DNA from: DATAFT01 sp035544635
Lineage (GTDB): Bacteria; Acidobacteriota; Thermoanaerobaculia; Multivoradales; Multivoraceae
Length of the DNA stretch: 7,484 nt
Assembly (NCBI GenBank): GCA_035544635.1
Contig: DATKDQ010000328.1
Span: forward strand, 1-7,484
Direction: 5' to 3'
Shown: positions 7,409 through 7,484 of the stretch, in pieces
Layout of the letters: each line of letters starts with the position of its first letter
How positions within the stretch are numbered: the first letter of the stretch is position 1
The notes under the pieces: model-generated
The model's input: the letters and a program-made list of their open reading frames with translations, nothing else
Told to the model about the DNA's origin: nothing
Database searches by the model: none
Translations under genes and position numbers: made by a program

Positions 7409-7484
7409 GGAGTCTCCAACGCCTCGGCCAGGGCGAGCGCCTGGAGCATGGCCGCCGCCTTGTTCTCGGTCTCGCGCACCTCGG
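7405..7484 (-). CDS. trpE: Anthranilate synthase component I, C-terminal 26 codons (rest outside window)
   Basis: The frame enters at the right edge and ends at TGA 7405-7407. The visible end reads EVRETENKAAAMLQALALAE and then a short tail ending in TP. The ETENKAAAMLQAL stretch matches the conserved C-terminus of TrpE (typically ETENKA.A.L.A), which makes anthranilate from chorismate. PabB has a related C-terminus, but the position ahead of trpG and the six other trp genes favours TrpE. The stop overlaps the trpG start as ATGA. The catalytic residues, the Trp feedback site and any leader or attenuator lie beyond the window. Confidence 0.85.

Overview
This window, about 70% G+C by eye, is dominated by one minus-strand operon for tryptophan biosynthesis. 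In transcription order (right to left) it reads trpE (only the last 26 codons visible), trpG, trpD, trpC, trpF, trpB, trpA, a stand-alone AroQ-class chorismate mutase, and a type I-beta DAHP synthase homologue with an N-terminal ferredoxin-like regulatory domain. The left edge holds the 3' part of a plus-strand gene for a PQQ-like beta-propeller protein that converges on the operon. No stretch over 300 bases lacks a gene. I see no tRNA, rRNA, CRISPR array, insertion sequence or phage gene.

The organism looks like a high-GC, probably Gram-negative bacterium. All seven Trp functions are separate polypeptides (no TrpGD, TrpCF or TrpEG fusion), which argues against an enteric or typical actinobacterial layout. 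An uncultured deltaproteobacterial, Binatota or acidobacterial-type lineage is plausible, but I cannot fix the phylum from this sequence.

The operon is tightly packed. The trpE/G, G/D, D/C and C/F junctions are ATGA overlaps, trpF/trpB overlap by 26 bp, and trpB/trpA and trpA/aroQ are GTGA overlaps. Only the last gene has a gap (64 nt) and its own strong Shine-Dalgarno sequence. TrpEG, D, C, F and BA convert chorismate to tryptophan. Chorismate mutase draws the same chorismate toward prephenate, and DAHP synthase would normally be the entry step of the shikimate pathway.

The point that deserves attention is the last gene. It matches the Thermotoga maritima type I-beta DAHP synthase in length (338 residues, from memory) and almost residue for residue in register. 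However, two of the four metal ligands are replaced (Cys to Gly103, His to Tyr273), and the KPRTS substrate motif reads TPRSR. The neighbouring chorismate mutase keeps its catalytic residues. I therefore suggest that the DAHP-synthase-like protein is either a non-catalytic, ligand-sensing partner of the mutase or TrpEG, or an enzyme with changed chemistry.
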